From Streptomyces sp. NRRL S-337 (GTDB lineage: Bacteria; Actinomycetota; Actinomycetes; Streptomycetales; Streptomycetaceae): a stretch of 33,769 bases of DNA. Under the pieces are notes generated by a model. The model ran no database searches. It worked only from the letters and a program-made list of their open reading frames with translations, and had not been told where the DNA came from. The stretch spans positions 1-33,769 of the forward strand of contig NZ_JOIX01000120.1 in assembly GCF_000720175.1 (NCBI RefSeq), in the 5' to 3' direction. The position numbers were made by a program, and so were the translations under genes. Shown here in pieces: positions 7,023 to 15,514 of this stretch (position 1 is its first letter; each line of letters begins with the position of its first letter).

Positions 7023-7982
7023 TCAGCCGCCGTTGGTGACCCCTTCGACCAGTTCGTCCGCCGCCCGGTACGGATCCGTCTCGCCGGCCACTATCCGCTC
7101 GGCCAGCGCCTCCAGCCGGCGGTCGCCGCTCAGGTCGCCGATCCGCTCGCGCAGCGCCGTGACCGCGATCGTCTCGACCTCGTGCGCGGCCCGGGCGCGG
7201 CGCCGCTCGGCCAGGACGCCGTGTTCCTCCATCCAGGCCCGGTGCTTCTCCAGTGCCTCGACGACCTCGTCGACGCCCTCGGAGCGGGCGGCGACCGTCT
7301 TCACGATGGGCGGCCGCCAGTCGCCGGGCGCCCGGGATTCGCCGAGGCCCAGCATGTGGTTGAGCTCCCGGGCGGTGGCGTCGGCGCCGTCCCGGTCGGC
7401 CTTGTTGACGACGTATACGTCACCGATCTCCAGGATTCCGGCCTTGGCCGCCTGGATGCCGTCGCCCATGCCGGGCGCGAGCAGCACCACGGAGGTGTCC
7501 GCCTGGGAGGCGATCTCCACCTCGGACTGGCCGACCCCGACCGTCTCGACGAGGATCACGTCGCAGCCGGCCCCGTCGAGGACCCGGATGGCCTGCGGAG
7601 CGGCCCAGGCCAGTCCGCCCAGATGGCCGCGGGTGGCCATCGAGCGGATGTAGACGCCGGGGTCGGAGGCGTGCTCGCTCATCCGGACCCGGTCGCCGAG
7701 CAGCGCGCCGCCGGAGAACGGCGAGGACGGGTCGACGGCGAGCACGCCGACCCGCTTGCCCGTCCTGCGGTACGCGGTGACCAGGGCCGAGGTGGTGGTG
7801 GACTTGCCCACGCCGGGTGAGCCGGTCAGCCCGACCACGTAGGCGTTGCCGGTGAGCGGCGCCAGCGCCGCCATCACCTCGCGCAGCTCCGGCGCCGCCC
7901 CCTCCACGAGGGAGATCAGCCGGGCCACCGCCCTCGGCCGGCCCTGCCGTGCCTGTTCCACCAGCTGGGGGACGTCCACCAT
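7023..7982 (-). CDS. meaB: Methylmalonyl-CoA mutase-associated GTPase MeaB
   Basis: This is a 319-residue G3E-family GTPase. The P-loop is GSPGVGKS (54-61); later come AVDPSSPFSGGALLGDRVRM (switch region), ILVETVGVGQSE (the ETVGVGQ signature) and the base-specificity motif NKADRDGAD. MeaB protects adenosylcobalamin-dependent methylmalonyl-CoA mutase from inactivation and gates cofactor loading. A GAAGGAG Shine-Dalgarno precedes the ATG at 7982. It lies downstream of the thiolase on the same strand, with a hairpin between them. The mutase subunits are not in the window, but the epimerase of the same pathway is 1.4 kb away. Confidence 0.95.
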   Translation of the reverse strand: MVDVPQLVEQARQGRPRAVARLISLVEGAAPELREVMAALAPLTGNAYVVGLTGSPGVGKSTTTSALVTAYRRTGKRVGVLAVDPSSPFSGGALLGDRVRMSEHASDPGVYIRSMATRGHLGGLAWAAPQAIRVLDGAGCDVILVETVGVGQSEVEIASQADTSVVLLAPGMGDGIQAAKAGILEIGDVYVVNKADRDGADATARELNHMLGLGESRAPGDWRPPIVKTVAARSEGVDEVVEALEKHRAWMEEHGVLAERRRARAAHEVETIAVTALRERIGDLSGDRRLEALAERIVAGETDPYRAADELVEGVTNGG

Positions 7983-8023
7983 CGCTGCTCGGCTCCTTCG
8001 GCTCGCTGGTACCCGACTCGGCG

Positions 8024-8047
8024 GCCCGTACGCACGCGCGTACGGGC
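8024..8047 (-). terminator. Hairpin between thiolase and meaB
   Basis: A perfect 10-bp inverted repeat (8024-8033 with 8038-8047) with a 4-nt loop lies 7 bp after the thiolase stop and 41 bp before the meaB start. It may terminate or attenuate read-through so that meaB is expressed at a lower level, or stabilise the 3' end of the thiolase message. Confidence 0.6.
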
Positions 8048-8053
8048 TGCCGC

Positions 8054-9265
8054 TTACTTACCCGGTACGCGGATGATCAGCGCGTCGCCCTGACCGCCGC
8101 CACCGCACAGCGCGGCCGCGCCGGTCCCGCCGCCGCGCCGGCGCAGTTCCAGGGCCAGGTGCAGCACGATGCGGGCACCGGACATCCCGATCGGGTGACC
8201 CAGGGCAATCGCGCCGCCGTTGACATTCACCTTTTCCGGGGAGACCCCCAAGTCCTTCATTGACTGCACGGCGACCGCCGCGAACGCCTCGTTGATCTCG
8301 ATCAGGTCGAGGTCGGCGACGGTCAGGCCCTCCTTGCCCAGGGCGTGGTTGATGGCGTTGGACGGCTGGGACTGCAGCGAGTTGTCGGGGCCGGCGACGT
8401 TGCCGTGCGCGCCGATCTCCGCGATCCATTCCAGGCCGAGTTCCTGGGCCTTGGCCTTGCTCATCACGACGACGGCGGCCGCGCCGTCGGAGATCTGCGA
8501 GGACGTGCCGGCGGTGATCGTGCCGTCCTTGGCGAACGCCGGGCGCAGCTTGGCCAGCGACTCCGCGGTGGTCTCCGCCCGGATGCCCTCGTCCTTGCTG
8601 AAGAGGACCGGGTCGCCCTTGCGCTGCGGGATCTCCACGGGGGTGATCTCGGCCTCGAAGAGGCCGTTCTTCTGGGCGGCGGCGGCCCGCTGGTGCGAGG
8701 CCGCGGCGATCTCGTCCTGCTCCGGACGGGCGATTCCCAGCCGGGTGTTGTGCTTCTCGGTCGACTCGCCCATGGCGATGCCCTCGAACGAGTCGGTCAG
8801 GCCGTCGTGGGCCATCGCGTCGAGCATCTCGACGGCGCCGTACTTGTAGCCCTCCCGGGACTTGGGGAGGAGGTGCGGCGCGTTGCTCATGGACTCCTGG
8901 CCGCCGGCGACGACGATGTCGAACTCACCCGCACGGATCAGCTGGTCGGCCAGCGCGATCGCGTCCAGTCCGGAGAGGCACACCTTGTTGACGGTGAGCG
9001 CGGGGACGTTCATGGGGATGCCGGCCTTGACGGCGGCCTGGCGCGCCGGGATCTGCCCCGCCCCGGCCTGCAGCACCTGGCCCATGATCACGTACTGCAC
9101 CTGGTCGCCGCCGATGCCCGCCCGGTCCAGCGCCGCCTTGATGGCGAAGCCGCCCAGATCGGCGCCTGAGAAGGTCCGCAGGGATCCGAGGAGCCGCCCC
9201 ATCGGGGTACGGGCTCCCGCCACGATTACTGAGGTTGTGCCGTTCGTGCCGTTGGTGTCAGACAT
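8054..9265 (-). CDS. Acetyl-CoA C-acetyltransferase (thiolase II)
   Basis: This is a 403-residue thiolase, slightly longer than the usual 390-400 because of a Thr/Asn/Gly N-terminus. The catalytic residues are present: nucleophile C96 ([11 protein letters not shown]), H357 ([10 protein letters not shown]) and C387 ([11 protein letters not shown]). Such enzymes condense two acetyl-CoA to acetoacetyl-CoA or run in reverse. The ATG at 9265 has an AAAGGAAGG Shine-Dalgarno. It is divergent from the epimerase and upstream of meaB. With the 3-hydroxybutyryl-CoA dehydrogenase further right, it could feed the acetoacetyl-CoA to 3-hydroxybutyryl-CoA step of the ethylmalonyl-CoA route; this link is inferred. 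Confidence 0.95.
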   Translation of the reverse strand: MSDTNGTNGTTSVIVAGARTPMGRLLGSLRTFSGADLGGFAIKAALDRAGIGGDQVQYVIMGQVLQAGAGQIPARQAAVKAGIPMNVPALTVNKVCLSGLDAIALADQLIRAGEFDIVVAGGQESMSNAPHLLPKSREGYKYGAVEMLDAMAHDGLTDSFEGIAMGESTEKHNTRLGIARPEQDEIAAASHQRAAAAQKNGLFEAEITPVEIPQRKGDPVLFSKDEGIRAETTAESLAKLRPAFAKDGTITAGTSSQISDGAAAVVVMSKAKAQELGLEWIAEIGAHGNVAGPDNSLQSQPSNAINHALGKEGLTVADLDLIEINEAFAAVAVQSMKDLGVSPEKVNVNGGAIALGHPIGMSGARIVLHLALELRRRGGGTGAAALCGGGGQGDALIIRVPGK

Positions 9266-9402
9266 GCGATGCGGCCTTCCTTTGCAGGGAAGTTAACGAG
9301 GGTTCCCGTCAATGTACTGAGCGGTACCCCTCGGGTCACCGGCCAGCAGGTGTGATCGCGCGCACGTTGCGTAACCAGTCGTGAGAGGGGTGCACTGGAA
9401 CC

Positions 9403-9843
9403 ATGCTGACGCGAATCGACCACATCGGGATCGCCTGTTTCGACCTCGACAAGACTGTCGAGTTCTACCGTGCCACGTACGGCTTCGAGGTGTTCCACAC
9501 CGAGGTCAACGAGGAGCAGGGCGTTCGGGAAGCCATGCTGAAGATCAACGAGACCTCGGACGGCGGGGCCTCCTACCTCCAGCTCCTGGAGCCCACCCGC
9601 GAGGACTCCGCGGTGGGCAAATGGCTGGCCAAGAACGGCGAGGGCGTCCACCACATCGCCTTCGGCACCGCGGACGTCGACGGGGATTCCGACGCCATCC
9701 GCGGCAAGGGCGTCCGGGTGCTCTACGACGAGCCCCGGACGGGTTCGATGGGCTCGCGGATCACCTTCCTGCACCCCAAGGACTGCCACGGCGTGCTCAC
9801 CGAACTCGTCACCGCCGCACCCCCCGCCACCACGGACCACTGA
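9403..9843 (+). CDS. mce: Methylmalonyl-CoA epimerase
   Basis: This 146-residue protein of the vicinal-oxygen-chelate (glyoxalase) fold has the four expected metal ligands: H7 (IDHIGIAC), Q60 (SYLQLLEP), H84 (VHHIAFGT) and E134 (GVLTELV). It interconverts (S)- and (R)-methylmalonyl-CoA, linking propionyl-CoA carboxylase to the B12-dependent mutase and supplying methylmalonyl-CoA for polyketides. The ATG at 9403 lies 12 bp after a GAGAGGGG motif, a rather long spacing. The gene is divergent from the thiolase (shared region 9266-9402) and directly upstream of scy, from which a hairpin separates it. Confidence 0.95.
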   Translation: MLTRIDHIGIACFDLDKTVEFYRATYGFEVFHTEVNEEQGVREAMLKINETSDGGASYLQLLEPTREDSAVGKWLAKNGEGVHHIAFGTADVDGDSDAIRGKGVRVLYDEPRTGSMGSRITFLHPKDCHGVLTELVTAAPPATTDH

Positions 9844-9853
9844 CCTTCACGTT

Positions 9854-9885
9854 CCCCGGCCGGTAGAGTGCAGCTTCGGCCGGGG
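9854..9885 (+). terminator. Hairpin after methylmalonyl-CoA epimerase
   Basis: CCCCGGCCG (9854-9862) and CGGCCGGGG (9877-9885) form a perfect 9-bp stem with a 14-nt loop, 10 bp after the stop codon. Confidence 0.6.
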
Positions 9886-9922
9886 TACGTAAGTGGGGCT
9901 CGGTCCATACTCTGCCGATGAT

Positions 9923-9951
9923 CTGACACCATTTCTTCGGAGAAGGGTCAG
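9923..9951 (+). promoter_or_regulatory. Interrupted inverted repeat upstream of scy
   Basis: CTGAC (9923) pairs with GTCAG (ending 9951), and a central TTCTTCGGAGAA gives an inner stem, with CC/GG pairs and small bulges between. It lies about 100 bp before the scy start. It could be an operator or a leader hairpin; the scy promoter itself is not clear. Confidence 0.35.
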
Positions 9952-10053
9952 CTCCAATGGGTGCCAGTCGGGTACGACGTGACGTGTACGGGACGAGCAC
10001 CGCAGGACCGGAGCCGGCCGCCACCATGACCAGGGGACGGATGGGACCGCGCA

Positions 10054-13000
10054 GTGCGGGGCAACGAGCGCCAGGAGCGTAAGTGGGCTGAGGACGACCA
10101 CCTCTCGCAGTTCGAAGCCGAGATGGAGCGGCTGAAGACCGAGCGGGACAAGGCCGTCCAGCACGCCGACGACCTCGGCTACCAGGTCGAGGTGCTGCGC
10201 GCCAAGCTGCACGAGGCGCGTCGCAATCTCGCGACCCGTCCTGCCTACGACAACATCAGCCACCAGGCCGAACAACTGCTGCGCAACGCGCAGATCCAGG
10301 CCGATCAGCTGCGGTCGGACGCCGAGCGGGAGCTGCGCGAGGCACGGGCACAGACCCAGCGGCTGCTGCAGGAGCAGGCCGAGCGGCAGGCCCGGCTGGA
10401 GGCCGAGCTGCACGCCGAGGCGGTCAGCCGCCGCCAGCGGCTCGACGAGGAGCTCAACGAGCGCCGGCAGACCGTCGAATCGCACGTCAACGAGAACGTC
10501 GCCTGGGCCGAACAGCTGCGCGCCCGCACGGAGTCGCAGGCCCGCCGGCTGATGGAGGAGTCCCGGGCGGAGGCCGAAGCGGCCCTGGCGTCCGCGCGCG
10601 CCGAGGCCCAGCGGCTGATCGAGCAGTCCCGGGCCAGGCTCGGTTCGGAGGCCGAAGCGGCCCGCGCCGAGGCCGAAGCCCTCCTGCGCCGGGCCCGCAC
10701 GGACGCCGAACGGCTGCTGACCGCCGCGTCCAACCAGGCCCAGGAGGCCACGGATCAGGCCGAGCAGCTGCGCACCGCGGCCGGCACGGAGTCGGAGGAG
10801 GCACGCCGGGCGGCCACCGAGCTGACCCGTACCGCCGAGGCCCGGCTGCAGGAGGCCGACACGGCGCTGCGTGAGGCGCGCGCCGAGGCCGAGAAGCTGG
10901 TCGAGGAGGCGCAGCAGAGCGCCGGGAAGCGGCTGTCGGCCGCCGAGTCGGAGAACGAACAGCGCACCCGTACGGCCAAGGCGGAGATCGCCCGGCTGGT
11001 CGGCGAGGCCACCAAGGAGGCCGAGGCGCTCAAGGCCGAGGCCGAGCAACTGCGGGCCGACGCCCGTGCGGAGACCGAGCGGCTGCTGGCCGAGGCGCAG
11101 GAGGCCGCGCGGTCGAAGGCGGCGGAGGACTCCGCGGCGCAGCTGGCGAAGGCCGCGCGGGCCGCCGAGGAGATGCTGACCAAGGCGTCCGAGGACGCCA
11201 AGGCCGCGACCAAGGCCGCCGCCGAGGAGGCCGAACGGCTGCGCAAGGAGGCCGAGGCCGAGGCCGACCGGCTGCGCGAGGAGGCGCACGACACCGCGGC
11301 GCAGCTCAAGGGCGCGGCGAAGGACGACACCAAGGAGTACCGCGCCAAGACCGTCGAACTCCAGGAGGAGGCGCGGCGGCTGCGCGGCGAGGCGGAGCAG
11401 CTGCGGGCCGACGCGGTCGCCGAGGGCGAGCGGATCCGCGGCGAGGCCCGGCGCGAGGCGGTCCAGCAGATCGAGGAGGCGGCCGGTACCGCCGAGGAGC
11501 TGCTGGCCAAGGCCAAGTCCGATGCGGAGGAGACCCGTTCGGGTGCCGTCGCGGAGAGCGAGCGGGTCCGGACGGAGGCCATCGAGCGGGCCTCGGCGCT
11601 GCGCCGGCAGGCCGACGAGGCGCTGGAGCGGGCGCGCGCGGAGGCCGAACAGCTGCTGCTGGAGGGCACCCAGGCCGCCGAGGAGCTGACGTCGGAGGCC
11701 GAGAAGAGCGCCGCGAAGCTGCGCGCGGAGGCCGAGGAGGCCGCCGGGCAGCTGCGCACCGACGCCCAGGCGGAACTGGACCGGCTGCGTACCGAGGCCG
11801 AGGAGCGGGTCGCGGCCGCCGAGGAGTCGCTGCGCGAGGCCCGCACGGAGGCCGAACGGCTGCGCCGCGAGACGCAGGAGGAGGCCGCCCGGCTCAAGGC
11901 CGAGGCCGCCGAGCGGCGCCGCACGCTCCAGCAGGAGGCCGAGGAGGAGGCCGAGCGGCTGCGCACGGAGGCCGCCGCGGACGCCGCCGCGGCGCGCTCC
12001 GAGGGCGAGTCGGTGGCCGTACGACTGCGCAGCGAGGCGGCGGCCGAGGCCGAACGGCTCAAGTCAGAGGCGCAGGAGACCGCGGACCGGGTGCGCGCGG
12101 AGGCCGCGGCCGCCGCGGAGCGCACCGGCACCGAGGCGGCCCAGGCGCTGGCCGAGGCTCAGGAGGAGGCCGCGCGGCGCCGCCGGGAGGCCGAGCAACT
12201 GCTGGGCGAGGCCCGCGAGGAGGCCCACCAGGAGCGCACCGCGGCCCGCGAGCAGAGCGAGGAGCTGCTGGCCTCGGCCCGTACGCGGGTGACCGAGGCG
12301 CAGGAGGAGGCCGAGCGGCTGGTCGAGGAAGCCGACCGGCGGGCCGGCGAGCTGGTGGCGACGGCCGAGCAGACCGCGCAGCAGGTGCGGGACTCGGTCG
12401 CGGGGCTGCACGAGCAGGCCGCCGAGGAGATCGCCGGACTGCGGTCGGCGGCCGAACACGCCGCGGAGCGCACCACTACGGAGGCCCAGGAAGAGGCCGA
12501 CCGGGTCCGCAAGGACGCCTACGACGAGCGGGAGCGGGCCTCGGAGGACGCGGCGCGCATCCGGCGCGAGGCGCAGGAGGCGTCGGAGGCCGCCAAGACC
12601 CTTGCCGAGCGGGCCGTCGCGGAGGCCATCGAGGAGGCCGAGCGGCTGCGCACGGAGGCGGCCGGGGTGCTCGACGAGGCCCGCCGGGACGCCAACGCGG
12701 CGCGCACGGAGGCCGCCGAGCAGGCCGACCGGCTGGTCGCGGAGGCGACCGCGCAGGCCGAGAAGCTGGTCGCGGACGCCTCGGCGAAGGCGCAGGCGCT
12801 GCGCACCGACGCCTCCAACGCGCTGGCGGCCGGCGAGCAGGACGCCGCGCGGGCCCGCGCCGAGGCGCGCGAGGACGCGAACCGGATGCGGTCGGAGGCC
12901 GCGGAGCAGGCCGACCGCCTGATCACCGAGGCCCGTTCGGAGGCCGAACGGATCGTCACCGAGGCGACCGAGCTGACGTCTTCGGCGCAGGACGACGCGG

Positions 13001-14316
13001 ACCGTACGGTCCGGGAGGCGCAGGAGGCCGCCGAGCTGCTGCGCGCGGAGGGCGAGCAGCAGGCGCAGTCCCTGGTGGCCGAGGCGACCGGTACGGCCGA
13101 GCGGCTGCGCGCCGAGGCGGCCGAGGTGCTGGAGCAGGCACGCCGGGACGCCGAGCGCACCGGCGACCAGGCGCGCGCGGACGCCAACAAGGCCCGCGCG
13201 GACGCCGCGGAACAGGCCGACACGCTGGTGTCGGAGGCCGCGACGGAGGCGCAGCGGCTGCGCGCCGAGGCCGCGGAGACCACCGCGGACGCCGAGCGGG
13301 AGGCGGACCGTACCCGGGCCGACGCCCGCGAGCAGGCGGACCGGATGATCGCCACCGCCACCGCGGAGGCGGACCGGCTGCGGGCCGAGGCGGCCGAGAC
13401 GGTCACCGCCGCGCAGGAGCACGCCGGCCGCACCCGTAACGAATCGGCCAAAATCAAGGAGGACGCGGAGGCAGCCGCCGAACGGCAGCGCGCGCAGGCC
13501 CAGGAGGAGGCCGACCGGCTGCTCGACGAGGCCCGCAAGGACGCCGCCAAGCGTCGCGGGGACGCCGCGGAGCAGGCCGACCAGCTGATCGCCAAGGCCC
13601 AGGAGGAGGCGCTGAAGGTCGCCACCCAGGCCGAGGAGCAGGCCGACACGATGGTCGGGGCGGCCCGCAAGGAGGCCGAACGGCTGGTCGCGGAGGCGAC
13701 CGCGGACAGCAACGCCCGGGTGGAGAAGTCCCGTACGGACGCCAACGCGCTGCTGGAGGAGGCCCGTGGGGACGCCACCGCCATAAGGGAGCGCGCCGAG
13801 GAGCTGCGGCAGCGGATCGAGTCCGAGGTCGAGGAGCTGCACGAGCGGGCCCGCCGGGAGTCGGCGGAGACCATGAAGAACGCCGGCGAGCGGGTCGACA
13901 AGCTCATCGCGCAGGCCACCGCGCAGCAGGTGGAGGCCGAGGAGAAGGCCGACCGGATGATGGCGGACGCCAACAGCGAGGCGAGCAAGGTCCGGATCGC
14001 GGCGGTCAAGAAGGCCGAGGGCCTGATCAAGGAGGCCGAGAACAAGAAGGCCGAGGCGGTGCGCGACGCGGAGCGGATGCGCGAGGAGGCCCGGGAGGAG
14101 GCCGCCCGCATCGTGGACGAGGGCAAGCGCGAGCTGGAGACCCTGGTCCGCCGACGGGAGGACATCAACGCCGAAATCTCCCGCGTTCAGGACGTTCTGG
14201 AGGCTTTGGAGTCCTTCGAGACACCCGGCGGAGGGGGCGAAAACAAGGGCAACGGGGTGAAAGCGGGCGCGGGCGCCGGAGCAACTCGTTCGAGTGGCAA
14301 GCAGTCTGAAGGGTAG
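10054..14316 (+). CDS. scy: Scy, giant coiled-coil polarity (polarisome) protein
   Basis: This is a 1420-residue protein that is almost wholly Ala/Glu/Arg/Leu coiled coil. The N-terminus (FEAEMERLKTERDKAVQHAD) has a DivIVA-like heptad look; the rest is built from long units recurring as LRxEAAE...ARRDA...AAEQADRLV. One unit runs from residue 1018 to 1068 (51 residues) and the next from 1069 to 1108 (40, one hendecad shorter). The coil ends with ELETLVRRREDINAEISRVQDVLEALESF, then a Gly-rich tail. In S. coelicolor, Scy scaffolds DivIVA, FilP and ParA at hyphal tips and controls branching. The GTG at 10054 is the first start giving the conserved beginning; its Shine-Dalgarno is weak. It is somewhat longer than the S. 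coelicolor protein (about 1,300 residues, from memory). filP follows. Confidence 0.93.
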   Translation: MRGNERQERKWAEDDHLSQFEAEMERLKTERDKAVQHADDLGYQVEVLRAKLHEARRNLATRPAYDNISHQAEQLLRNAQIQADQLRSDAERELREARAQTQRLLQEQAERQARLEAELHAEAVSRRQRLDEELNERRQTVESHVNENVAWAEQLRARTESQARRLMEESRAEAEAALASARAEAQRLIEQSRARLGSEAEAARAEAEALLRRARTDAERLLTAASNQAQEATDQAEQLRTAAGTESEEARRAATELTRTAEARLQEADTALREARAEAEKLVEEAQQSAGKRLSAAESENEQRTRTAKAEIARLVGEATKEAEALKAEAEQLRADARAETERLLAEAQEAARSKAAEDSAAQLAKAARAAEEMLTKASEDAKAATKAAAEEAERLRKEAEAEADRLREEAHDTAAQLKGAAKDDTKEYRAKTVELQEEARRLRGEAEQLRADAVAEGERIRGEARREAVQQIEEAAGTAEELLAKAKSDAEETRSGAVAESERVRTEAIERASALRRQADEALERARAEAEQLLLEGTQAAEELTSEAEKSAAKLRAEAEEAAGQLRTDAQAELDRLRTEAEERVAAAEESLREARTEAERLRRETQEEAARLKAEAAERRRTLQQEAEEEAERLRTEAAADAAAARSEGESVAVRLRSEAAAEAERLKSEAQETADRVRAEAAAAAERTGTEAAQALAEAQEEAARRRREAEQLLGEAREEAHQERTAAREQSEELLASARTRVTEAQEEAERLVEEADRRAGELVATAEQTAQQVRDSVAGLHEQAAEEIAGLRSAAEHAAERTTTEAQEEADRVRKDAYDERERASEDAARIRREAQEASEAAKTLAERAVAEAIEEAERLRTEAAGVLDEARRDANAARTEAAEQADRLVAEATAQAEKLVADASAKAQALRTDASNALAAGEQDAARARAEAREDANRMRSEAAEQADRLITEARSEAERIVTEATELTSSAQDDADRTVREAQEAAELLRAEGEQQAQSLVAEATGTAERLRAEAAEVLEQARRDAERTGDQARADANKARADAAEQADTLVSEAATEAQRLRAEAAETTADAEREADRTRADAREQADRMIATATAEADRLRAEAAETVTAAQEHAGRTRNESAKIKEDAEAAAERQRAQAQEEADRLLDEARKDAAKRRGDAAEQADQLIAKAQEEALKVATQAEEQADTMVGAARKEAERLVAEATADSNARVEKSRTDANALLEEARGDATAIRERAEELRQRIESEVEELHERARRESAETMKNAGERVDKLIAQATAQQVEAEEKADRMMADANSEASKVRIAAVKKAEGLIKEAENKKAEAVRDAERMREEAREEAARIVDEGKRELETLVRRREDINAEISRVQDVLEALESFETPGGGGENKGNGVKAGAGAGATRSSGKQSEG

Positions 14317-14429
14317 CCACTCAAATGAGGGGTCATTCTCCAGATCAAACGGGCAATGACTCGATGACACGCCGTTGTGACCCCTAGGATTCTCCTTATC
14401 ACCTCACCGGTCTCTTCGACAGGAACCCC

Positions 14430-15368
14430 ATGAGCGACACTTCCTCCCCCTTCGGCTTCGAGCTCGTGCGGCGTGGGTACGACCGCGGTCAGGTGGATGA
14501 CCGCATCACGAAGCTCGTCGCCGACCGCGACAGCGCGCTGGCCCGCATCACGTCGCTGGAAAAGCGGATCGAGGAACTCCACCTCGAAACCCAGAACGCC
14601 CAGGCGCAGGTCAATGACGCCGAACCGTCCTACGCGGGCCTCGGAGCGCGCGTCGAGAAGATCCTCCGGCTCGCCGAGGAGGAGGCCAAGGACCTGCGCG
14701 AGGAGGCCCGCCGCGCCGCCGAGCAGCACCGTGAGCTGGCCGAGTCGGCCGCCCAGCAGGTCCGCAACGACGCGGAGGCGTTCGCCGCCGAGCGCAAGGC
14801 GAAGGCGGAGGACGAGGGCGCCCGGATCGTCGAGAAGGCCAAGGGTGAGGCGTCCACGCTGCGCGCCGAGGCCCAGAAGGACGCCCAGTCCAAGCGGGAG
14901 GAGGCCGACACCCTCTTCGAGGAGACCCGCGCCAAGGCCGCCCAGGCCGCCGCCGACTTCGAGACCAACCTCGCCAAGCGCCGCGAGCAGTCCGAGCGCG
15001 ACCTCGCCTCCCGTCAGGCCAAGGCCGAGAAGCGGCTCGCCGAGATCGAGCACCGCGCCGAGCAGCTCCGCCTGGAGGCCGAGAAGCTGCGTACGGACGC
15101 CGAGCGCCGGGCCCGCCAGACGGTGGAGACCGCGCAGCGCCAGGCCGAGGACATCGTGGCGGACGCCAACGCCAAGGCGGACCGTATCCGCAGCGAATCC
15201 GAGCGCGAGCTGGCGGCGCTGACCAACCGCCGGGACTCCATCAACGCCCAGCTGACCAACGTCCGCGAGATGCTGGCCACGCTGACCGGTGCGGCCGTCG
15301 CCGCGGCCGGTACCCCCGGCGACGACGAGGCGGTCTCCCGCGGCGTCCCGGCCCAGCAAACGCGCTGA
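14430..15368 (+). CDS. filP: FilP, intermediate-filament-like coiled-coil protein
   Basis: This is a 312-residue coiled-coil protein. A short head (MSDTSSPFGFELVRRGYDRGQVDDRI style, close to DivIVA/GrpE-like starts) is followed by a first coil to about residue 62, a break near EPSYAGLGARVEKIL, then a continuous Ala/Glu/Arg coil to about 265. The end, ELAALTNRRDSINAQLTNVREML, mirrors the end of Scy. FilP forms networks behind the hyphal tip, interacts with DivIVA and Scy, and gives the hypha stiffness. The ATG at 14430 has a GACAGGAA Shine-Dalgarno. It has its own 113-bp upstream region containing TAGGAT (14385-14390), a possible -10, so it may be transcribed apart from scy. Confidence 0.95.
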   Translation: MSDTSSPFGFELVRRGYDRGQVDDRITKLVADRDSALARITSLEKRIEELHLETQNAQAQVNDAEPSYAGLGARVEKILRLAEEEAKDLREEARRAAEQHRELAESAAQQVRNDAEAFAAERKAKAEDEGARIVEKAKGEASTLRAEAQKDAQSKREEADTLFEETRAKAAQAAADFETNLAKRREQSERDLASRQAKAEKRLAEIEHRAEQLRLEAEKLRTDAERRARQTVETAQRQAEDIVADANAKADRIRSESERELAALTNRRDSINAQLTNVREMLATLTGAAVAAAGTPGDDEAVSRGVPAQQTR

Positions 15369-15398
15369 ACCACCCGTCGGAAGGTTTTCGCCGGATTC

Positions 15399-15445
15399 GA
15401 CCGAGCCCCCGTACCGCCCTCTGAGGCGGTGGCGGGGGCCCGGTC
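15399..15445 (+). terminator. Terminator hairpin after filP
   Basis: Nested complementary blocks GACCG / CGGTC, CCCCCG / CGGGGG and CCGCC / GGCGG close around a CTCTGA loop, 30 bp after the filP stop, with small internal mismatches. No U tract. Confidence 0.75.
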
Positions 15446-15501
15446 GTACAGGGGGTCAGCCAGCCGGCCCCGCCCCGGTGGCCGGGCCGCCCAGGCGCGC
15501 C

Positions 15502-15507
15502 TAGCGT
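15502..15507 (+). promoter_or_regulatory. Candidate -10 (TAGCGT) for leaderless ABC ATPase transcript
   Basis: TAGCGT lies 7 bp before the ATG at 15515, and no Shine-Dalgarno is present. No good -35 box is seen. Confidence 0.45.
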
Positions 15508-15514
15508 GCTGTAC

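Noticed and set aside
10755..12131. 458-codon minus-strand frame, Ser/Ala-rich, opposite scy
   Set aside because: Same shadow effect; antisense of Ala/Glu/Arg repeats.
12064..14370. Long minus-strand open frames (768 and 549 codons) opposite scy
   Set aside because: They arise from the GC-rich, repetitive codon pattern of scy; the translations are low-complexity Leu/Gly/Arg or Ser/Ala/Arg and match no protein style.
14375..14401. TTGTGA / TTATCA as the filP promoter
   Set aside because: The spacing is only 15 bp; TAGGAT nearby is a better -10 but lacks a clear -35, so no firm promoter is called.
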